Positions 16,627 through 25,887 of a DNA stretch of 64,000 nt are shown here, in pieces; positions within the stretch are counted from its first letter, which is position 1; the number at the start of each line of letters is the position of its first letter. A program made the translations under genes and the position numbers. The notes below the pieces were generated by a model, which saw nothing but the letters and a program-made list of their open reading frames with translations, had not been told where the DNA came from and did not search any database. Source of the DNA: Pseudomonas graminis (GTDB taxonomy: Bacteria; Pseudomonadota; Gammaproteobacteria; Pseudomonadales; Pseudomonadaceae); NCBI RefSeq assembly GCF_002093745.1, contig NZ_MTSB01000012.1:124001-188000 (forward strand), written 5' to 3'.

Positions 16627-17649
16627 ATGGCCCAGTCACTGAGCGCATACGGCGCGAAGATGTTCGCGGCCCTGCAGGTTTCCCTGGCTGAGTCTTACGG
16701 CGTCGAGCTGGCCAGCAAGACGTTCAGCGTCGAGCCCACGATTGCCCAGGAACTCAACGAGGCGATCACCCACAAGTCCGATTTCCTGCAGCGCATCAAC
16801 GTCATCGGCGTGACCGAGATCAAGGGTCAAAAGGTGTTCCTGGGCGTGTCGGGTCCTGTGACCGGTCGTACCAACACCAAGACCACCGATCGTGAAGCCA
16901 AGGATGCTTCGGCGCTGGATGACAGCAGCTATGAGCTGTTTTCCACCGAATCCGACGTCAGCCTGCCTTACGCCAAGATCGACGCCTGGGCCAAGTTTCC
17001 GGACTTCCAGCAGCGCTACTCTGCCGCTGTGCAGAAGCAGATCGCACTCGACCGTCTGATGATCGGCTTCCACGGCCTCAAAGCGGCTGCGCAGACCAAT
17101 CTCACTGAATTCCCGATGCTGCAGGACGTGAACAAGGGCTGGTTGCAGATCGCTCGCGAGCAGATCCCGGAGCAGGTTCTCAAGGAAGGCAAGGTCGCTG
17201 GAAAGGTGACGCTGGGCGAAGGCGGCGACTATGCCAACCTCGACGCCCTGGTGCATGACACCAAACAGATGGTCGACGAGCGCGTTCGTGATGGCGGCGA
17301 CCTGATCGCAATCATCGGCAGTGACCTGCTGGCCGCTGACAAAGCCAAGCTTTATGCCAAGCAAGGCGACCTGCCAACGGAGAAAGAACGCATCGAAGAC
17401 GCTCAGGTTATCGCGACCTACGGCGGTCTACCGAGCTTCAGCGTGCCGTTCTTCCCGGTCAACACCGTGGTGGTCACCAGCTTCGACAATCTGTCGATCT
17501 ACTTCCAGGACTCCAGCTGGCGCAAGCAGACCGTTGATAACCCGAAGCGCTCCCGCGTCGAGGATTACAACAGCCGTAACGAAGGCTATGTGATCGAGCA
17601 GCTGGAAAAGTTCGCCATGACTGAAAACGTCGAATTGGTGAAAGCATGA
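16627..17649 (+). CDS. N: major capsid protein (P2 gpN-like)
   Basis: 340 aa, ATG immediately after the scaffold stop. P2 gpN/HK97-fold family: QELNEAITHKSDFLQRIN, TDREAKDASALDDSSYE and the C-terminal IYFQDSSWRKQTVDNPKRSR segment region. Forms the icosahedral shell. Its last codons overlap the terminase small subunit start. Confidence 0.93.
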   Translation: MAQSLSAYGAKMFAALQVSLAESYGVELASKTFSVEPTIAQELNEAITHKSDFLQRINVIGVTEIKGQKVFLGVSGPVTGRTNTKTTDREAKDASALDDSSYELFSTESDVSLPYAKIDAWAKFPDFQQRYSAAVQKQIALDRLMIGFHGLKAAAQTNLTEFPMLQDVNKGWLQIAREQIPEQVLKEGKVAGKVTLGEGGDYANLDALVHDTKQMVDERVRDGGDLIAIIGSDLLAADKAKLYAKQGDLPTEKERIEDAQVIATYGGLPSFSVPFFPVNTVVVTSFDNLSIYFQDSSWRKQTVDNPKRSRVEDYNSRNEGYVIEQLEKFAMTENVELVKA

Positions 17650-18368
17650 GCCTGGCACTGGCGCACAAACGCCGCTTGATCGCAGAAGGCCCAGCGGCTG
17701 CGGTCGCCGGTGCGCAGATGGCTTATTCGGCTGACACCGCGCTGTCCAGTCCTGCCAATGCACGCAAGCATTTGAAGCTGATGGAAGACGCCTTGGCGGT
17801 TGATTTGGAGCGCATCAGCGCGATCAACAGCCGCGAGCAGCGCCAGTTGCTCAAGCGTGACGAGCTGCTGCCCAAGTACCTGGATTACGTACAGCGGTAC
17901 CGCGATTCGGAATTGAATTTCCAGAACTCGGTGCTGGTGTACGTCCTGATCTGGCTGTTCGACACCGAGCAGTTCACCCAGGGCCTGGAGCTGGCCGACT
18001 TCGCTATGTCCCAGGGCCAGGCAATGCCTGAGCGCTTCAACCGTGACATTCCGACCTTTGTTGCAGACGAGGTGATCGACTGGGCTGAGGCTGAGTTCAA
18101 GGCCAGGCGCAGCCCTGAACCTTACGTCTCCAACTTGCTGCCCCGCGTGGATGGCGAATGGCAGCTGTATGAGCGCATTCCGGCTCGTTACCACAAGTTG
18201 CTGGGGATGGTCGCGCTGCATCGCAAGGACTGGCCTGTCGCTATTCACCACTTCGAACGAGCCGAACAGCTTTACGAAAGCATCGGCGTAGGGACACGCC
18301 TGTCTGACTGCCGCAAGGCGCTGGCCAAGGCGCAAGCCAAAGAAAACGCCGGCAACGGCACCGAATAA
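17646..18368 (+). CDS. M: terminase small subunit (P2 gpM-like)
   Basis: 240 aa, ATGA overlap with the capsid gene. GpM family endonuclease subunit: RISAINSREQRQLLKRDELL and VLVYVLIWLFDTEQFTQGLELADF are the recognisable parts. Recognises cos and cuts it with gpP. About 100 bp of non-coding DNA follow before the head-completion gene. Confidence 0.9.
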   Translation: MSLALAHKRRLIAEGPAAAVAGAQMAYSADTALSSPANARKHLKLMEDALAVDLERISAINSREQRQLLKRDELLPKYLDYVQRYRDSELNFQNSVLVYVLIWLFDTEQFTQGLELADFAMSQGQAMPERFNRDIPTFVADEVIDWAEAEFKARRSPEPYVSNLLPRVDGEWQLYERIPARYHKLLGMVALHRKDWPVAIHHFERAEQLYESIGVGTRLSDCRKALAKAQAKENAGNGTE

Positions 18369-18466
18369 CCGACTACCCCCCCGGCGAGAAACTGTGGATG
18401 TGAGCCAACCATTTATGGCCCTGACCCACTGAAGCAGTTTTCCCGCCCCTATTTGAGCGGCCAGCA

Positions 18467-18928
18467 ATGAGCTTTTCCGGGAAACCCACCACCTTTGTGG
18501 AACAAGCGATCGAGAACGACGGCTTCTGGCCTGATCTCTCTGTGACCGAGTTTCAGAAGGGTTACCGCCTGCCGGCGGAGTACCTGGTAGAGATGCTGGC
18601 CGCCGATCTGAACATGGCCATGGTCGAGGTCAATACCGACCTGGCCAAGTTAAAAGCGCGCTGGCAGGGCGCTGGCGTGTCCAACGTTGAATCCGCAGAC
18701 ACCACCGTCCTGCCAGAGCGCACCTTTCAAGCGGCGACCTATAAGCGCGCCGTCTACAGCCGCGCCAAAGCCAGCCTGCTGACTCAGTTCGCCACGGTCA
18801 ATCGCCGCGAAAGCGCCGAAAACGTGGGCAAGGAATTGCCAGAGCGGTCCGAAACCTTCCTCGCTTTCAGCCAGGCTGCTGTGCGGTCGCTGCAGGGCCG
18901 TGGCCGCATCACGGCGGCGCTGCTGTGA
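18467..18928 (+). CDS. L: head completion/stabilisation protein (P2 gpL-like)
   Basis: 153 aa. GpL family: WPDLSVTEFQKGYRLPAEY near the start and the YKRAVYSRAKASLL helix. Plugs the filled head before tail joining. Overlaps the next gene by a GTGA start/stop. Confidence 0.88.
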   Translation: MSFSGKPTTFVEQAIENDGFWPDLSVTEFQKGYRLPAEYLVEMLAADLNMAMVEVNTDLAKLKARWQGAGVSNVESADTTVLPERTFQAATYKRAVYSRAKASLLTQFATVNRRESAENVGKELPERSETFLAFSQAAVRSLQGRGRITAALL

Positions 18929-19368
18929 TCAAGCTCAAGGCGTTGACCGCCTACCTGCTCGAGCGCCAATTGGTCGCCCCTGAGCAGCTCGACAGCTGGA
19001 CCGACCAGGTGCAGGTGGAGCTGATCTGGAAACCTGACACCCAAGGCATGCACATGGGTGACATGAATTACGGCGCGACCATCTCGATCGAGCGGTTCGC
19101 GGATCACCCTGCGCGCCTGTTTGCCTTGGTAGGCAGCTGGCTGGAAACCCACGACCAGGACCGAGACGGTCTGCCGAACGTGGTGTTCGATGTGGTCATG
19201 CTCGACAACGACCTGGCCGACGTCGACATCAAGCTGCAGTTCACCGAGGCGCAGTACCTGGCCGAGGATCCTGCCGGCGAGATCGAGGCGTTCGGCAATA
19301 CCTGGTCGTTCGTGCCGTTCGAACTGTGGGTGGCTGAGAGCGGCGAGGTGACCGGTCATGGCCTTTGA
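18925..19368 (+). CDS. R: tail completion protein (P2 gpR-like)
   Basis: 147 aa with a GTG start overlapping the L stop. P2 gpR family: LKALTAYLLERQLV at the start and FVPFELWVAESGEV at the end. Needed for tail completion and joining. Overlaps the S-like gene by 11 bp. Confidence 0.83.
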   Translation: MIKLKALTAYLLERQLVAPEQLDSWTDQVQVELIWKPDTQGMHMGDMNYGATISIERFADHPARLFALVGSWLETHDQDRDGLPNVVFDVVMLDNDLADVDIKLQFTEAQYLAEDPAGEIEAFGNTWSFVPFELWVAESGEVTGHGL

Positions 19369-20026
19369 TCTGGACATTCGCGGCATGCTCGAAGCCCAAG
19401 ACCTGCTGGCTTTGATGGAGCTTCCGACGCCCAAGCGCAGACGTCTGTTGAACAACGTGGCCAAGCGCGTGCGCAGTCTGAGTCGGCAGCGGATCCGCAA
19501 CCAGCAGAACCTGAATGGAACCCCGTTTGCTGCCCGCAAGGACACGTCCAAGGGCAAGAAGAAGATGGAAACCGGCCTGGGCAAGCTGCTCGATGTCACT
19601 CGCCTGACCGGTACTGAAGCCGAACTGGGCTGGCGCAACACGCTGACCCGCTGGGTTGCCTCGCAGCAGCACAACGGCGTGTCCGAACGGCGCACCGCCG
19701 CGCAGATGCGCCAGTGGAACAAGGTTCCGCCGGGCACCGCCGCTACCGAAAAGCAGGCCAAGACCCTGCGCCGTCTGGGTTTCAAGACCCGTCAGGAAGG
19801 CAAAAAGACGCTGACTCGCCCATCCGTGGCGTGGATCCAGCAACACCTGAACTACGCCAGAGCGGGATTGCTGATCCGCGTCCTGGACGACGAACGAGCC
19901 GAATCCACCGGTGCGCAAAGCTGGAACATCCAGCTGCCTGCGCGTCAGTTCCTCGGTGCCAGCGACAGCGAAACCAGCCAACTGGTGAACCTGGTGCTGC
20001 AACAAATCCTTAATTCACCCCGCTAA
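19358..20026 (+). CDS. S: phage virion morphogenesis protein (P2 gpS-like)
   Basis: 222 aa. Phage_tail_S family: AKRVRSLSRQRIRNQQN and GWRNTLTRWVASQQHNG are characteristic. Works with R in finishing the tail end that joins the head. Confidence 0.87.
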   Translation: MAFDLDIRGMLEAQDLLALMELPTPKRRRLLNNVAKRVRSLSRQRIRNQQNLNGTPFAARKDTSKGKKKMETGLGKLLDVTRLTGTEAELGWRNTLTRWVASQQHNGVSERRTAAQMRQWNKVPPGTAATEKQAKTLRRLGFKTRQEGKKTLTRPSVAWIQQHLNYARAGLLIRVLDDERAESTGAQSWNIQLPARQFLGASDSETSQLVNLVLQQILNSPR

Positions 20027-20040
20027 CGAGGCACCGCTTT

Positions 20041-21153
20041 ATGGCACTCGGCAAAGTCAGCGTTAACAATCTCAACCTCGGCCAGGGTGCCGTGAGCGAG
20101 ATCGAACGCTATTTCCTGTTTATCGGTCCCGCTGCCAAGAACGTCGGCAAGCTGGTCCCGTTGGACACCCAAAGTGATCTGGACGTCCAGCTGGGCGTTG
20201 CGGACAGCGACCTGAAAACCCAGATCCTGGCGGCGCGCAGCAACGGCGGCGATCGCTGGGCCTGCATCGCCGCTCCGATCGCAGGCGAAACCACCTGGCA
20301 ACAGGCGCTTGAGAGCGCGACCCGCAGTTATTCCTTCGAAGCGGTGGTGATCGTCAACCCGGTAACCACTCAGGCCGAGCTGTCAGCGATGCACGTTGCA
20401 GCCAACGACCTGAGCAACAAGCTGGGCCGCCGTGTCTTCGTGATAGCCGCCACTGCCGGCATTGCTCCGCAGTTGAGCTGGAGCGCTTACGTTGTCGAGC
20501 AGAAAGCCATCGTCGACGGCCTGGCTGCGCCTCGGGTTCTGCCGGTACCGCAGCTGCACGGCAATAACCTGGGCGTGCTGGCCGGTCGACTGGCCAATGC
20601 CGCAGTGAGCATTGCCGACACGCCGATGCGCGTGGCTACCGGCGCGGTCCTGGGCCTGGGCGCTGAACCCAAAGACATGGACGGCATCCCGCTGAGCACC
20701 GCGGTGCTTTCGCAGCTCGACGCAGCGCGTCTTTCTGTGCCGCAGACGTACCCGGACTATCCGGGCACCTATTGGGGCGACGGCAACATGCTGGACACCC
20801 CTGGCAGTGACTTCCAGGTGATCGAGAACCTGCGTGTCGTCGACAAGGCAGCCCGCCGCGTGCGCGCTCTGCTGATCCGCTACGTAGGCGATCGGACCCT
20901 GAACAGCTCGGCTAACAGCATGGCGACCACTACTTCCAAGCTGATGGCCCCCCTGCGCGCGATGGCCAAGTCCACCAAATTCGCCGGCCAGGTGTTTCCA
21001 GGCGAGATCGAGCAGCCCAAGGACGGCGACATCGTGCTGACCTGGACGAGCAAAACCTCTGTCGTGGCCTACCTCAAGCTGCGCCCCCTCAACTGCCCGA
21101 AAGACCTGACCGCGAACATCGCGCTGGACCTTTCCGTTACGGATTCGGAGTAA
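20041..21153 (+). CDS. contractile tail sheath protein (DUF2586 type)
   Basis: 370 aa. Matches the DUF2586 sheath family found in HP1/K139-type phages rather than the P2 FI family: start LGKVSVNNLNLGQGAVSEIE, middle YPDYPGTYWGDGNML and the C-terminal domain from ~310. Polymerises around the tube and contracts on infection. Followed after 3 bp by the tube gene. Confidence 0.85.
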   Translation: MALGKVSVNNLNLGQGAVSEIERYFLFIGPAAKNVGKLVPLDTQSDLDVQLGVADSDLKTQILAARSNGGDRWACIAAPIAGETTWQQALESATRSYSFEAVVIVNPVTTQAELSAMHVAANDLSNKLGRRVFVIAATAGIAPQLSWSAYVVEQKAIVDGLAAPRVLPVPQLHGNNLGVLAGRLANAAVSIADTPMRVATGAVLGLGAEPKDMDGIPLSTAVLSQLDAARLSVPQTYPDYPGTYWGDGNMLDTPGSDFQVIENLRVVDKAARRVRALLIRYVGDRTLNSSANSMATTTSKLMAPLRAMAKSTKFAGQVFPGEIEQPKDGDIVLTWTSKTSVVAYLKLRPLNCPKDLTANIALDLSVTDSE

Positions 21154-21156
21154 CCC

Positions 21157-21609
21157 ATGGCCGCAAAAATTGGCGGTAAGAACTTCGACGTGAACCTGGG
21201 CGATCTGCTCGTTCACGTCGAGGCCGGCACCATCGACATCACGGATAACAGCACCGTGGCCCAGACCAAGGGCGTGCCCAACGGGCACGTCGACGGCGAT
21301 GTCGCTGCAGCCGGCGAACTGGAGCTGGACACCACCAACTTCAATCTGCTCATCGAGCAGGCCAAGACTGCCGGCAGTTTCCGCGAGCTGGAGCCGTTCG
21401 ACATCGTGTTCTTCGCCAAGGCCGGCGAAGAGGAACTGCGCATCGAGGCGTTCGGCTGCAAGGTTCGCGTGTCCAGCCTGCTGAGCATCGATCCCAAAGG
21501 CGGCGCGAAGAACACCCACAAGGTGCCGTTCGACGTCACCAGTGCGGACTTCATCAAGATCAACGGCGTGCCGTACCTGGCTGCTGCTGAGATCGAGGGC
21601 CTGACGTAA
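21157..21609 (+). CDS. tail tube protein (DUF2597 type)
   Basis: 150 aa. Small beta-rich protein: GGKNFDVNLGDLLVHVEAGT start and GVPNGHVDGDVAAAGELELD; matches the DUF2597 tube proteins that accompany DUF2586 sheaths. Its TAA overlaps the next ATG (TAATG). Confidence 0.85.
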   Translation: MAAKIGGKNFDVNLGDLLVHVEAGTIDITDNSTVAQTKGVPNGHVDGDVAAAGELELDTTNFNLLIEQAKTAGSFRELEPFDIVFFAKAGEEELRIEAFGCKVRVSSLLSIDPKGGAKNTHKVPFDVTSADFIKINGVPYLAAAEIEGLT

Positions 21610-21818
21610 TGGTCTGCCCGTTCGATCGTGCGCAGGCTCTGGAGCAGCGTCAACGCGACCAGGCCATTGCGGCCCAGTTGGCCAAGCCGCGAGCGAGCGG
21701 GCCGAGCCTCACCCATTGCCAGGACTGCGGCAAGGAGATCCCACCGGCGCGCCAGGCGTTAGGCGGCATGACCCGCTGCGTGCCTTGCCAAACCCTGACC
21801 GAAAAAGGACTTCGCTGA
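21609..21818 (+). CDS. TraR/DksA-type C4 zinc-finger protein
   Basis: 69 aa. CQDCGKEIP...CVPCQ is the C4 zinc finger of TraR/DksA phage proteins, preceded by a helical N-terminus. TraR binds the RNA polymerase secondary channel; this copy is short. Common at this spot in P2/HP1-like genomes. Start and stop are coupled to both neighbours (TAATG, TGATG). Confidence 0.85.
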   Translation: MVCPFDRAQALEQRQRDQAIAAQLAKPRASGPSLTHCQDCGKEIPPARQALGGMTRCVPCQTLTEKGLR

Positions 21819-22024
21819 TGAGCACAAATCAAGTTGCTCAGGACACAGCCATTGCCCTGGTAAAGGCATCGCCCGCCATTGGCGTTGCCGCCACGGGCGC
21901 AACCGGTGCCGTCGACTGGTCGACAGTGGCCTACATGCTGACCGCGTTCTACATGGTGCTGCAGATCCTGCTGCTGATCCCCAAGTACCGCCAGATGCTG
22001 CGTGAGTGGGAGACCAAGGTATGA
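21818..22024 (+). CDS. putative holin
   Basis: 68 aa with one clear membrane segment (~36-55: VAYMLTAFYMVLQILLLIP) after a Ser/Ala-rich N-terminus and before a basic tail. Its position directly before the endolysin and its size suggest a holin or pinholin. ATGA overlap with the lysozyme gene. Confidence 0.78.
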   Translation: MSTNQVAQDTAIALVKASPAIGVAATGATGAVDWSTVAYMLTAFYMVLQILLLIPKYRQMLREWETKV

Positions 22025-22548
22025 GCCTGCGGGTCAAGATCACCGCCGGCATCCTGCTGCTCTGCAGCGGCACGTTGACCGCCTTCCTGGGCACCTGGGA
22101 AGGCAACGGCCAGAACGTGGTGTATGCCGACAAGCTGGCCAGTGGTTTGCCCACGGTCTGCAAGGGCATCACCAAGCACACCAGCCCGGATCCAGTGGTG
22201 GTCGGTGAATATTGGTCGGATGCGCGCTGCGCCGAGGTGGAAGGCCTGGTCATCGCCAAGGGGCAGTTGAGCCTGGCCGACTGCCTGACCAACCAGGCGA
22301 TCGGGCAGAACACGTTCGACGCCTTGAGCAGCCATGGCCACAACTTCGGCGTGCCGACGACGTGCGCGAGCCGTGCGGTGGGCCTGATCAATGCTGGCCG
22401 CATTGCCGAGGGCTGCAAAGCGTTGGCCTGGGCTTCCGACGGCACGACGCCGGTGTGGGCCTATGTGACCGGTGCCGATGGCCGTAAGACCTTCGTTCGT
22501 GGCCTGCACAACCGCCGGCTGGCTGAAATGAGGCTGTGCCTGCAATGA
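22021..22548 (+). CDS. endolysin, GH24 lysozyme with signal-anchor-release N-terminus
   Basis: 175 aa from the ATG overlapping the holin stop. A weakly hydrophobic N-terminus (~7-24: TAGILLLCSGTLTAFLG) leads straight into TWEG, with Glu27, Asp37 and Thr45 as the likely GH24 catalytic residues. That is the SAR-endolysin arrangement of phage 21. It would be exported by Sec, tethered inactive, then released when the membrane is depolarised. Six or more cysteines may give disulphide control. Confidence 0.85.
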   Translation: MSLRVKITAGILLLCSGTLTAFLGTWEGNGQNVVYADKLASGLPTVCKGITKHTSPDPVVVGEYWSDARCAEVEGLVIAKGQLSLADCLTNQAIGQNTFDALSSHGHNFGVPTTCASRAVGLINAGRIAEGCKALAWASDGTTPVWAYVTGADGRKTFVRGLHNRRLAEMRLCLQ

Positions 22549-23024
22549 CCATCAGCCCGCTGCGCCTTGCCCTGTTTTTGCTGGTGGTCGGTCTGCTGGC
22601 CTGGTGCGCTTTTGAGTACCAGGGCAACCAGCTCGTCGCTGCCCGCGCTGAGCTGGTCGACGCCACTGCAGAACTGCACACCGCGCGAGAGGCGACGCGT
22701 CTGGCCGGCGAACAGCTCGCAGCGCGGGACCAGCTCGATACCCACCACACCGAGGAACTGAATCGTGCCCGCGCTCAAATCAACACTCTGCAGCTTGCTG
22801 TTGCTGATGGCAGTTACCGGCTGCGCATCAAAGCTTTCTGCCCCGCAATGCCCGGTACCGCCGGCACCACCGGCCTGGCTGATGCAGGCAGCGCCGAACT
22901 CGCAACAGACGCTCGATCGGATTATTTCACCCTCAGAGACGAGCTTGCCCTCAGCCGGCAAATGATCCTCGGCCTGCAGGACTACATCCGCCAGGTCGTG
23001 CAACGCACGCCGGCACAACCCTGA
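22545..23024 (+). CDS. i-spanin Rz-like protein
   Basis: 159 aa, ATGA overlap with the lysozyme gene. N-terminal membrane anchor (~7-22: LALFLLVVGLLAWCAF) and a long coiled coil (~30-90), as in Rz inner-membrane spanins. A lipoprotein gene is nested in another frame, which strongly supports the Rz/Rz1 reading. Confidence 0.85.
   Translation: MTISPLRLALFLLVVGLLAWCAFEYQGNQLVAARAELVDATAELHTAREATRLAGEQLAARDQLDTHHTEELNRARAQINTLQLAVADGSYRLRIKAFCPAMPGTAGTTGLADAGSAELATDARSDYFTLRDELALSRQMILGLQDYIRQVVQRTPAQP
22765..22965 (+). CDS. o-spanin Rz1-like lipoprotein, nested in Rz
   Basis: 66 aa with a GTG start in a different frame within Rz. Signal peptide LCSLLLLMAVTGC ending in a lipobox (V-T-G-C), then a Pro-rich stretch (PQCPVPPAPPAW) typical of Rz1. 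With Rz it fuses inner and outer membranes in the last step of lysis. Confidence 0.85.
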   Translation: MPALKSTLCSLLLLMAVTGCASKLSAPQCPVPPAPPAWLMQAAPNSQQTLDRIISPSETSLPSAGK

Positions 23025-23057
23025 CCCTTTGCAACTCAACCTTACGGAAACACCGAC

Positions 23058-23348
23058 ATGAGCGAAGTAAACCGCAGCATCACCCTGGAACGTGGCGACA
23101 AGGAATTCACGTTCAACCTGACACCGCAGGTGATCACCAAGTACTTCAACGCCACGACCCAGGCCAACAAGGTCGCGCCGGCCCACAACCTGCTGATGGG
23201 CACCGTCAAGGACGAAGACAAGGCCGCACTGAAGGCGTTGCTGGAAAACCCGATCACCACCATGACTCTGGCCGGTGCGTTGCTTGAAGAGTATTCGCCG
23301 GACGTTGAAGTGATCGTAAAAAAGCCCTCGAACATGCCGAAGGCCTGA
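23058..23348 (+). CDS. E: tail assembly chaperone E
   Basis: 96 aa, P2 gpE-like: SEVNRSITLERGDKEFTFNL start and VTAxxxNxLxMG-like middle (APAHNLLMGTVKDEDKAAL). Acts with the frameshift product E+E' to chaperone the tape measure protein. Slippery site A-AAA-AAG at 23318-23324. Confidence 0.88.
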   Translation: MSEVNRSITLERGDKEFTFNLTPQVITKYFNATTQANKVAPAHNLLMGTVKDEDKAALKALLENPITTMTLAGALLEEYSPDVEVIVKKPSNMPKA

Positions 23349-23512
23349 CCCAGGACGGGCTGGGCCAGTTGCTGGCCCTGACCCAACGTTGGCTACCTGG
23401 TGCTGAGCCCACCATTGAAAGCATGGGCACCGCCAAGTGGCTTGAAGACGAACACTGGAGGCGCATGGAAATTGCCGTCGCCAACGGCATTTCCACTGCC
23501 TTTAACGGATAA
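23058..23512 (+). CDS. E': tail assembly chaperone E+E' made by -1 frameshift
   Basis: Frame 0 reads GTA AAA AAG; slipping back one base at A-AAA-AAG continues as GCC CTC GAA CAT, giving KKALEHAEGLTQDGLG, then about 62 residues to TAA at 23510-23512. Predicted fusion about 151 aa. The E' frame has no usable start of its own and fills the gap between E and the tape measure gene exactly. This is the P2 E/E' (lambda G/GT) arrangement. Confidence 0.87.
23318..23324 (+). promoter_or_regulatory. -1 ribosomal frameshift slippery heptamer A AAA AAG
   Basis: Six A then G, in the X XXY YYZ phase relative to E (codons GTA AAA AAG). The downstream -1 frame is open to 23512. Confidence 0.85.
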
Positions 23513-23517
23513 CCCTG

Positions 23518-25887
23518 ATGGCTGACCGTTCCGCCCGCCTGGCTTTCATCCTGAAACTGACCGACAAGGTCAGTGCCCCGTTGGGCAAGGTGAAAACCAG
23601 CTTTAGTGACCTTGCCGCCAAGAGCCAGCAGAACATCATTCAGATGGGTGCAGGCCTGGCCGGCATGGTAGGGGCGGGCAAGGCCATCACCGAATCGCTT
23701 GAACCAGCGCTGGAAGTGAACCGGGCGCTGGGTGACATGCGCGCCCTGGGCACAACCGAAGACGCGCTGGCCTCCTTGAACCGGACTGCCCTCGAATTCT
23801 CGATCACCTACGCCACCGGCGCCGCCGAGTTCGTGGCGTCGTCACGCGTCATCGATGGCGCGATCAAGGGCCTGGTCGGCGGCCAGCTGGCCACCATCAC
23901 CAGTGCCAGCAACCTGTTGGCCAAGGTCACCAAGTCCGACGCCGAAACCACTGGCGCGTACCTGGGCACCATGTACAACCTGTTCAAGTCCCAGGCAGAC
24001 AAGATGGGCCGGGTGGAATGGGCGCAGCAGCTGACCGGCCAGACCGCGCTGGCGGTGAAGCTGTTCCGCACCGATGGTGCCCAGTTGAAAGACGCCTTCA
24101 AGGAAGTAGGGGCGATCGCCACCCAGGCCGGTGTCAGCTTTGCCGAACAAATGGCGGTGGTCGGTACGCTGTCCAGCACCATGGAAGGCGGCGACGCGGG
24201 CGGGCGCTACAAGGCGTTTTTCGAAAACCTCAGCGCGGCTGCCGAGAAAACTGGCCTGAGCTTCACGGACGCCGCCGGCAATGCACTGCCCATGCTGCAG
24301 ATCATGGACAAGCTGCAGGGCAAGTACGGCGACCTGACCAGCGCGGCTGCCGGCACCAAGCTGATGGAAGTGTTCGGCGGTGAAGGTGCCCAGGTGATCG
24401 GCGCGCTGGCCAAGGACACCGATCGCCTGCGCAACGGCATTGCCGAACTGGGCAAGGTCCGGGGCCTGGAGAACGCCGAGAAGATGGCCAAGGCCATGGT
24501 CGACCCCTGGGAGCAGTTTGGCAAAGCCGTCGAAGCGTTGCGCATCGCCTTCGGCCAGTCCCTGATTCCGACGCTGACCCCGCTGATGGATCGCCTGGTG
24601 GGCATTGCCAAGACCTTGACCCGCTGGACGCAGCTGTTCCCGAACATCACCCGCATCATCGGTATCACCACACTGGTGGTCTTTGGCTTCATCGCCGCGA
24701 TGTCGCTGCTGACCCTGGTAGTCGGGGTCAGCAAAATGGTCTGGCTGGGCATGCTCACCGTGTGGAAGCTGCTCACCTGGCAGGGCTTCAAATCGATCGC
24801 CATGTTCCTGTTCCACACGGTCATGGTTGCGGCTTTCGTGGTCGGCCTGATCGGGCTGTACACCTGGATGGCGATCGTGCGCGTCGGCATGTTGCTGTGG
24901 CAGGGCGCGATCTGGCTGGTCAACGCCGCCATGCTGGCCAACCCGGTGCTGCTGATCGTGGCCGGCATTGTCCTGTTGGTCGCTGCCGTGGTTGCGGCGG
25001 TCGTGTACTGGGACGATCTGTGCGCCGCACTGATGAACACCACCGCGTTCCAGTGGATCAGCGATCAGATGGCCAAGCTGTCCAGCTGGTTCGACTCGAT
25101 GGGTGGCTGGTCGGGTATCGCGAAAAAGGCCTGGGACAGCATCCTGTCCACGGTCAAGGGCGCAATCAATGGCCTGATCGAGATGGCCAACAAGATTCCC
25201 GGCGTCAACATCGAAACCACGTTTGGCGATCTGCCCGAGCCGCCGAAGGTGCCCGATCTGCCTGGTCAGGTGGGCGCACCTGTACCGGGTCCACAACTGC
25301 CGGCAGTGGTGACCACACCGCCGGCGGGCACCACACCGGGGGCCAAAGTCGCCTCGGCTGCACAAACTCCGGCTACCCAGACGCCTAAGCCGCTGGCCCT
25401 GGTGCCGGCTGCCGTCGCCCAGTCTGCGCGTGCGCAGGTTCCAGCGCCTGTAGTTCAGGTCCAACCGGCGCAGCCCATCAGACTGCCGCAACCCAACGTG
25501 CTGCCCTTCAAGCCGCTGCAGATGCCTGCCCCGCAGATCAAGCAAGCCGAGCCGATCATGCTGCCGCCAGCGTCGGCTGACCTGGCGTTTTCTATGCCGG
25601 CCAAAACGGCGCTGCCAGAGCGCGTCGAGAAGGTCATCGAGCTGCCCGCCAAATCGGACAAGGGTATCGAGGCCCGCAAGGCGATCAACGCCAATACGTC
25701 GATCAGTCCCACCAAACCGCAGGCCGTCCCGAAAGGAGGACTGATGCAAAGCTTCCAGAACCAGAGCAACGCCATGAACCCCAACCAGCGCCCCGGCACC
25801 CACGTCGAGACAGTGAACATCAATACCTCCAGGCAGATGACCCCGCTGGAGCTGGAAAACATGATGGCCATGGCGGTGGGCGGCTGA
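23518..25887 (+). CDS. T: tail tape measure protein
   Basis: 789 aa. N-terminal helical TMP domain (SARLAFILKLTDKVSAPLGK, then a Gly/Ala-rich stretch), hydrophobic segments at about 380-520, and a long Pro/Ala/Gln-rich C-terminal region (~590-720) before a conserved end. Sets tail length and enters the host envelope during infection. Length fits a tail of roughly 115-120 nm by the usual 1.5 angstrom per residue; that figure is inference. Confidence 0.9.
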   Translation: MADRSARLAFILKLTDKVSAPLGKVKTSFSDLAAKSQQNIIQMGAGLAGMVGAGKAITESLEPALEVNRALGDMRALGTTEDALASLNRTALEFSITYATGAAEFVASSRVIDGAIKGLVGGQLATITSASNLLAKVTKSDAETTGAYLGTMYNLFKSQADKMGRVEWAQQLTGQTALAVKLFRTDGAQLKDAFKEVGAIATQAGVSFAEQMAVVGTLSSTMEGGDAGGRYKAFFENLSAAAEKTGLSFTDAAGNALPMLQIMDKLQGKYGDLTSAAAGTKLMEVFGGEGAQVIGALAKDTDRLRNGIAELGKVRGLENAEKMAKAMVDPWEQFGKAVEALRIAFGQSLIPTLTPLMDRLVGIAKTLTRWTQLFPNITRIIGITTLVVFGFIAAMSLLTLVVGVSKMVWLGMLTVWKLLTWQGFKSIAMFLFHTVMVAAFVVGLIGLYTWMAIVRVGMLLWQGAIWLVNAAMLANPVLLIVAGIVLLVAAVVAAVVYWDDLCAALMNTTAFQWISDQMAKLSSWFDSMGGWSGIAKKAWDSILSTVKGAINGLIEMANKIPGVNIETTFGDLPEPPKVPDLPGQVGAPVPGPQLPAVVTTPPAGTTPGAKVASAAQTPATQTPKPLALVPAAVAQSARAQVPAPVVQVQPAQPIRLPQPNVLPFKPLQMPAPQIKQAEPIMLPPASADLAFSMPAKTALPERVEKVIELPAKSDKGIEARKAINANTSISPTKPQAVPKGGLMQSFQNQSNAMNPNQRPGTHVETVNINTSRQMTPLELENMMAMAVGG

